This document shows positions 50,339 through 54,606 of a DNA stretch of 54,606 bases, in pieces. Within the stretch, counting starts at the first letter, position 1. Every line of letters starts with the position of its first letter. The position numbers and the translations under genes are program-made. Source of the stretch: Marinibaculum pumilum (GTDB lineage: Bacteria; Pseudomonadota; Alphaproteobacteria; Ferrovibrionales; Ferrovibrionaceae); contig NZ_JBHRTR010000049.1 of assembly GCF_042646425.1 (NCBI RefSeq), positions 1 to 54,606 of the forward strand. The letters are read 5' to 3'. The notes beneath the pieces were generated by a model. That model was not told the origin of the DNA and searched no databases. It saw only the letters and a program-made list of their open reading frames with translations.

Positions 50339-53065
50339 ATGAAGCTGTTCAAGCCGCTGCGCACCGGCTATCTGGGCCGCATCGTGATCCATGCCGGCCG
50401 GCCCCGCCTGTCGGTGGCGCTGCTGCACTACTTCCCCTTCGACGATCCGCGGCGGATCGGCCTGGAACAGGAGCTCTGGACCGAGGTGATGCCCGTTCTG
50501 GGCGACCGGATCCTGGACCCCTGCGATCCGAAGCCGCGGGGGGAGGTGATCATCTACGGCGCCTTTCATGCGCCCGAAGGCGAGACGGTCCGCCATGGCA
50601 CGGTCCGCCTGCGGCTGGGCAGCGCCGTCGACAAGATTCTGCAGGTGACCGGCGACCGGGAATGGGTGCGGTCCCGGCACGGCCGGCTGCGGGCCACGGC
50701 GCCCCTGCCCTTCCAGGCGATGCCGCTGGAATGGGAGCGCGCCTTCGGCGGCGCCGACTATCCGGAGAACCCGGCCGGGATCGGCGGCTGGCCGAGGCGG
50801 AACGGCGCCGCCCGCTATCCGCTGCCGAATCTGGAATATCCCGAACGGCGGATCCGCCTGCCGGACGACCGGCCGCCGCCGGCCGCCTTCGCGCCGCGCC
50901 CGGTCGACCATCCCGAGCGGCTGAAGCTGGTGGGTACCCACGACGCCTATTGGGCGCAGCATCACGAACCCGGCTATGCCCGCGACATCCAGCCGGACTT
51001 CTTCCTGACCGCGGCGCGGGACCAGGTCCTGCCGGGCTATTTCCATGGCGGGGAAGTGTTCCGCATCGAGAACATGCATCCCCGCAACAGGCAGCAGACG
51101 GGCCAGCTTCCCGGCCTGCGGGCGCGCTGCTTCGTCCACCAGAAGCGACCCGACCGGCCGGTCGGAACGACCGAGGGCGGCCGCTTCATCGAGGTGCCCG
51201 TGCGGCCCGACACATTGCTGCTGTTCCCGGACCTGGAGCGCGCGATCCTGATCCACCATGGCAGCGTCGCCCTGCAGGAGATCGACGGGCTGGACCTGAA
51301 CTATCTCGTGGCCGGGTTCGAATGGCTCGAGGACAAACCGCGCCCGTCCGCCTACTGGCAGGCGGCCATGGAAAAGCGGCTGGATCCGGCCAGGGTGGCC
51401 CGCGCCGTCGTAGAAACCGCGGATCTCTGCCCGATCGGCTGGGTGGAACCGACCCTGGAGCCGGCGACCACGATCAAGCCGTTCGCACCGCGTGACGACG
51501 CGGCCCTGCCGCCGCGCATGACCGGCCTGATCGCCAGGGTCAAGGGCGAGGCGGCGCAGGCACGCAAGGCCGCGGGCCTGCCGGCGGCCACCCCGCTCAG
51601 CGAGGCCGCGGGGAGTGACGAGCCGCCGGAGGTGAAGGCGGTCCTGGCCGCGATCGACCAGGTCAAGGACATGCGTCCCGCCAGCTTCGCCGAGGCGGAG
51701 GAATTCCGCGCGAAGATGCAGGTCGTCGCCGACCGGATCGAGAGCCTGGGACGCGGCAAATGGGCGGATACGGAGGCCGAGGCACGGCGCCTCGCCGACC
51801 GCTTCGGCTATGACTATGAGATACTCACCGCGCAGTCCCGCGCCGAAGCGGGCGGCGAACCCAACGCGATGGCCAGCCGCCTCGCCGCCCTGGCCGAACG
51901 ATCGAAGGAAGGCCTGGCGCCCGATGTGAAGGCACGCCTGGAGGCCGGCATGCCGAAGGACCTGGAAGGCCGGCTGGCGGGCATGATGCAGGAGACGGCC
52001 ACGGCGCAGGCCCGGTGCGAGAAAGAGGCCGCGCACCTGTTCCCGAAGCCGGAACTGCTTCCCGGCTCCAGGCAATTGTCAAAGGCCCGCGCGCTGGCCC
52101 AGGCGCTGGCGGCGGGCGAGGCGCCCCCGGACAAGGCATTGGCCGGGCTCGACCTGACCGGCCGCAGGCTGGACGGCATGGACCTCTCCGGCGTCGACCT
52201 GACCGGGGCACAGCTGGTCGGCGCCTCCCTGATGGGCACGAACCTGGAGGATGCCGGGCTTGCCCATGCCGACCTGACCCGCGCGAACCTGAACGGCGCC
52301 AACCTGAAGGGCGCCAATCTCAACCGCGCGGTGCTGCACGACACCTCCCTCGCCATGGCGGACCTCAGCGGCATGCAGCTGGCCGACATCCAGGCGCACG
52401 GACTGACCTTCAGCCAGGCAAGACTGGTCGGCGCCCGGTTCAGCGGCTGCCGCATGAGCAAGGTCAGCTTCGTCCGTGCCGACCTCAGCGAGGCCTCCTT
52501 CAACCAGTGCAGCTTCGAGCATGTCGACCTGCGCAGCGCCACGGTGGCGATGACCGCCTTCGTCTTCTGCCGGCTGGACAATGCCGACTTCCGGCGCATC
52601 TCCGGCGCACGGCTGATGCTGATCAACTGCCAGGCCGCCGGCGCGAAGTTCCATGGCGCGAAAGTCGACCGCCTGTCGGTGGCGGGAAAGACCGTCCTGG
52701 ACAGGGCGGATTTCTGCGGCACCAGCCTGCCCGCCTGCAACCTGAGCTTCGCATCTCTGGTGCGGGCCCATATCACCGATGCGCAGATGCCGGGGGCCAA
52801 TTTCTGGCAGTCCGACCTGACCGGGGCGAACCTGTCCGGCAGCTTCCTGCGCGGCGGCCTGCTGATGCACAGCAACCTGACCGACGCCGTCCTGGAAGGC
52901 ACCGACCTGATGGACGGCAACCTGCTGCGCGCGGTCCTGGTGCGGACCAACCTGCGGGCGGCGAATCTTTACGGCGCCAACACCCTGAAAGCGGTCCTGA
53001 AAGACAACGTCCTCGACAGGGCGGAGATCACCGGCACGCGCCTCGCCGCACCCAGCATCTCCTGA
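50339..53065 (+). CDS. D: DUF2169 domain fused to pentapeptide repeats (TagAB-like), 908 aa
   Basis: Residues 1-370 form a DUF2169 domain, with the signature WERAFGGADYPENPAGIGG (132-150) and a beta-rich body. Residues about 380-590 are helical and Ala-rich with charged stretches, a linker. From residue 602 to the end there are pentapeptide repeats (LDLTG, MDLSG, ANLNG, ANLKG, and so on), which form a right-handed quadrilateral beta-helix. DUF2169 proteins accompany VgrG/PAAR cargo of type VI secretion systems as adaptors, and DUF2169-pentapeptide fusions are named TagAB-5. No core T6SS gene is in this window. The start at 50339 has only a weak ribosome site. Neighbours A, B, C are unknown. 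Confidence 0.82.
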   Translation: MKLFKPLRTGYLGRIVIHAGRPRLSVALLHYFPFDDPRRIGLEQELWTEVMPVLGDRILDPCDPKPRGEVIIYGAFHAPEGETVRHGTVRLRLGSAVDKILQVTGDREWVRSRHGRLRATAPLPFQAMPLEWERAFGGADYPENPAGIGGWPRRNGAARYPLPNLEYPERRIRLPDDRPPPAAFAPRPVDHPERLKLVGTHDAYWAQHHEPGYARDIQPDFFLTAARDQVLPGYFHGGEVFRIENMHPRNRQQTGQLPGLRARCFVHQKRPDRPVGTTEGGRFIEVPVRPDTLLLFPDLERAILIHHGSVALQEIDGLDLNYLVAGFEWLEDKPRPSAYWQAAMEKRLDPARVARAVVETADLCPIGWVEPTLEPATTIKPFAPRDDAALPPRMTGLIARVKGEAAQARKAAGLPAATPLSEAAGSDEPPEVKAVLAAIDQVKDMRPASFAEAEEFRAKMQVVADRIESLGRGKWADTEAEARRLADRFGYDYEILTAQSRAEAGGEPNAMASRLAALAERSKEGLAPDVKARLEAGMPKDLEGRLAGMMQETATAQARCEKEAAHLFPKPELLPGSRQLSKARALAQALAAGEAPPDKALAGLDLTGRRLDGMDLSGVDLTGAQLVGASLMGTNLEDAGLAHADLTRANLNGANLKGANLNRAVLHDTSLAMADLSGMQLADIQAHGLTFSQARLVGARFSGCRMSKVSFVRADLSEASFNQCSFEHVDLRSATVAMTAFVFCRLDNADFRRISGARLMLINCQAAGAKFHGAKVDRLSVAGKTVLDRADFCGTSLPACNLSFASLVRAHITDAQMPGANFWQSDLTGANLSGSFLRGGLLMHSNLTDAVLEGTDLMDGNLLRAVLVRTNLRAANLYGANTLKAVLKDNVLDRAEITGTRLAAPSIS

Positions 53066-53332
53066 ACCGGCACCGGCGAAGCCGGGCCCGCCGCGATCCG
53101 GCGCGCGGGCGCATGTCACATGATCGTCACATGCCGACATGAGGGCGCCGCCGCAGCACTTCATTCGACCGCCATTCCTACAGTCAGCGGCTCGCCCTGC
53201 AGAGCGATACAGGCGCGCGGCCCCCGCACCGGTCCAGGCTTGCGCCGGACCCGGACTGCGCTACGCTGCGCGCGATCGGTTTCGCGTGTCCGGGCGGCCT
53301 GCGCGGGATATCTGTCAGGATGGAGACGTGGC

Positions 53333-53818
53333 ATGGCGTCGGACAACAGCAGCTTCAAGGCCCTGACCGAGTGGTGGGATAACGCGAAGGACGATATCGG
53401 CGACTGGTTCGGCCAGCATTTCGCCACGGTCGAGAAGCCGCAGGACAGCAGCTACCAGTCTTCCAAGGCGATCGCCCTGGGGGCGGGATTCAAGGCCAAT
53501 GTCGGCATGATCTCCCAGGTGCAGGAAGCCTTCAGCGTCTATACCGCCGGGCCGGTTGTGAACGTGACCCTGGGCGGCCTGGCGCTGTTCCCGACGACCT
53601 CCGCGATCTGCACCGCCAGCACCAACATCAACGCCTCCTGGTCCTGGGGCACCACAAGCCTGGGGGCGACGGGTGTCGGGGTGGGCTGCACGCTCAGCAG
53701 CGCCAGCGAAGGCGCGGCCGGAACCGAAGCGATCGCCAGCAAGAACGTCCTCGTCCTGACGGCGCAGAACAAGGCCGCCATGGCCTCGCTGATACCGGGT
53801 ATCGATATCTCCGCATGA
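53333..53818 (+). CDS. A2: unrecognised protein, paralogue of A1
   Basis: 161 residues from ATG 53333 (AGGATGGAGACGTGGC upstream). The shared part with A1 covers FKALTEWWDN, DWFGQHFATVEKP, SKAIALGAGFKANVGMISQVQEA and the end IASKNVLVLTAQN. The middle differs (NINASWSWGTTSLGATGVGVGC), so the A family seems to have a conserved frame and a variable insert. 267 bases separate it from D, so it may have its own promoter, but I see none clearly. Followed by B2 after 52 bases, repeating the A-B order. Confidence 0.7.
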   Translation: MASDNSSFKALTEWWDNAKDDIGDWFGQHFATVEKPQDSSYQSSKAIALGAGFKANVGMISQVQEAFSVYTAGPVVNVTLGGLALFPTTSAICTASTNINASWSWGTTSLGATGVGVGCTLSSASEGAAGTEAIASKNVLVLTAQNKAAMASLIPGIDISA

Positions 53819-53870
53819 GGCCGCGGCTTCCGCCGAAACCGTCGCCGACGTCACCCGGGCAGGGCATGCA

Positions 53871-54606
53871 ATGGCCGATCCAAATTCACTCGTCACCTGG
53901 ACGACCGAAAAAGACAGCTATGGCGTCACCGCGACGATGTATTTCGGCATCGCGGTGGAAGCTGCCTATACCTACTACTACGACACGAACGTCTATCTCG
54001 ACACCGGCCTGATCGCCTGGGCCTATGTCGGCGCGATCTACACCACCGATGTCCTCGGCGGTGCGATGCTCAATGTGAACATCGCCAATATCGGGCTGTC
54101 GAACACCAAGGCCAGCATTGCCCTGCGCGGCGTGGACATGGGTTTGACCGCCCGCAGCGTCAGCAACAACACCACCTCCACCAGCGCTGTCCTGACCCAG
54201 CTGAAGATCTTCGGCGGCGTGAACGCCGAATTCGCCACCCAGATCCAGACCGAGGCCGCCCGGCTCCGTATCAACGCCAACCGCCAGGACGAGGAGGGCG
54301 CGGGCGGCGGCGAGGACGAGGAAGACCCCGGGCCCGAGCGCAACGCCAGCGGCAATGCGCTCGAAGAGGACGAGAGCGAACTCAGCGACGACGAGTTCGG
54401 CGAGGAGGACGAGAGCGGCGCGGGCGAAGAGGAAGAGAGCGGCGGAGACGAAGAGGAAAGCGGCTCCGGCGACGAGGAAGAGAGCGGCGGAGACGAGGAG
54501 GAAAGCGGCTCCGGCGACGAGGAAGAGAGTGGCGGAGACGAGGAGGAAAGCGGCTCCGGCGACGAGGAAGAGAGCGGCGGAGACGAGGAGGAAAGCGGCT
54601 CCGGCG
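53871..54606 (+). CDS. B2: paralogue of B1 with acidic repeat tail, cut by window edge
   Basis: Starts MADPNSLVTWTTEKDSYGVTA and stays open to the end of the window (245 codons seen). The B domain is recognisable by DSYGVTATMYFG, TYYYDT and GLIAWAYVGAIYTTDVLGGA. Residues after 140 are acidic and Gly/Ser-rich: first unrepeated (DEEEDPGPERNASG-like, EEDESELSDDEFG), then 4 copies of a 15-residue unit DEEESGGDEEESGSG (54426-54605) that continues beyond the window. Unlike B1, its tail is Asp/Glu/Ser/Gly. No stop is visible. A GGGCAGGG site precedes ATG. Confidence 0.7.
   Translation, partial: MADPNSLVTWTTEKDSYGVTATMYFGIAVEAAYTYYYDTNVYLDTGLIAWAYVGAIYTTDVLGGAMLNVNIANIGLSNTKASIALRGVDMGLTARSVSNNTTSTSAVLTQLKIFGGVNAEFATQIQTEAARLRINANRQDEEGAGGGEDEEDPGPERNASGNALEEDESELSDDEFGEEDESGAGEEEESGGDEEESGSGDEEESGGDEEESGSGDEEESGGDEEESGSGDEEESGGDEEESGSG
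54426..54605 (+). repeat. Four in-frame tandem copies of a 45-base unit in B2
   Basis: Units start at 54426, 54471, 54516 and 54561, each coding for an acidic block of 15 residues with EEE-S-G and SGSG. The copies are almost identical, with one or two silent changes each. The array reaches the window edge, so the copy number is unknown. Confidence 0.95.

Overview
The window reads as a chromosomal piece of a very GC-rich alphaproteobacterium, probably of the Rhodospirillales type. This is inferred from the gene families and base composition; no 16S gene is present. Supporting points are the direct-repeat LexA boxes (GTTC-N7-GTTC), an imuA/imuB/dnaE2 mutagenesis set, an RpoH-type sigma factor, a TAXI-type TRAP transporter and several DUF1127/GcvA/LysE-class genes. 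One run of Ns (10895-10973) is an assembly gap inside a gene.

Layout. 1-2093: the start of tuf (EF-Tu, cut by the window edge) with tRNA-Gly and tRNA-Tyr on the minus strand, then rlmB and tRNA-Thr on the plus strand. 2139-8712: a TusA-like protein, a small membrane protein, an SRAP (YedK) protein, rpoH divergent from a MarR-type regulator with a Cys-rich tail, and a DNA-repair pair (Lhr-like helicase and PdeM endonuclease). 8764-13772: two tandem duplicate DMT permeases, a GST broken by the gap, and a polar amino acid ABC importer without an ATPase gene. 14021-18163: a MoxR ATPase and VWA protein pair with a secreted DUF3298/4163-like protein, an SRPBCC protein and a LysE exporter. 18291-23436: a PRC-barrel protein, a flavin monooxygenase, a DUF1127 protein divergent from a GcvA-like LysR regulator, and a GMC oxidoreductase. 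23454-32553: dnaE2 and imuB (SOS mutagenesis) divergent from a KaiC-like ATPase coupled to a hybrid histidine kinase. 32630-41380: DUF1330 and methyltransferase genes, two small cytochromes c, a VOC protein, an AceE/transketolase-like enzyme and a TAXI-TRAP transporter. 41649-47895: a small flagellar-like protein, HU, imuA with its own LexA box, a histidine phosphatase, an MBL-fold hydrolase, a universal stress protein, an Hpt protein with a degenerate receiver, and a second LysE exporter.

From 48184 to the right edge lies the most unusual part: a one-directional cluster of small proteins that I do not recognise. It contains two copies of a two-gene module, A1-B1 and A2-B2. B1 and B2 share an N-terminal domain of about 70 residues or more but carry unrelated long tandem-repeat tails: 13 units of 27 bp in B1, and 4 units of 45 bp in B2, which runs off the window. 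Between the modules sit an orphan protein C, perhaps a distant B relative, and a 908-residue fusion of a DUF2169 domain to pentapeptide repeats. DUF2169 and pentapeptide proteins accompany type VI secretion cargo in other bacteria, so the cluster may be a secretion-linked, cell-surface or toxin/immunity system. This is inference.

How genes may work together: LexA probably controls imuA and imuB-dnaE2 from two separate sites. RpoH may be co-controlled with the MarR-type protein through two direct repeats between them. The KaiC-like ATPase and its kinase are translationally coupled. The TRAP binding protein and permease are separated by a large hairpin that could set their expression ratio.
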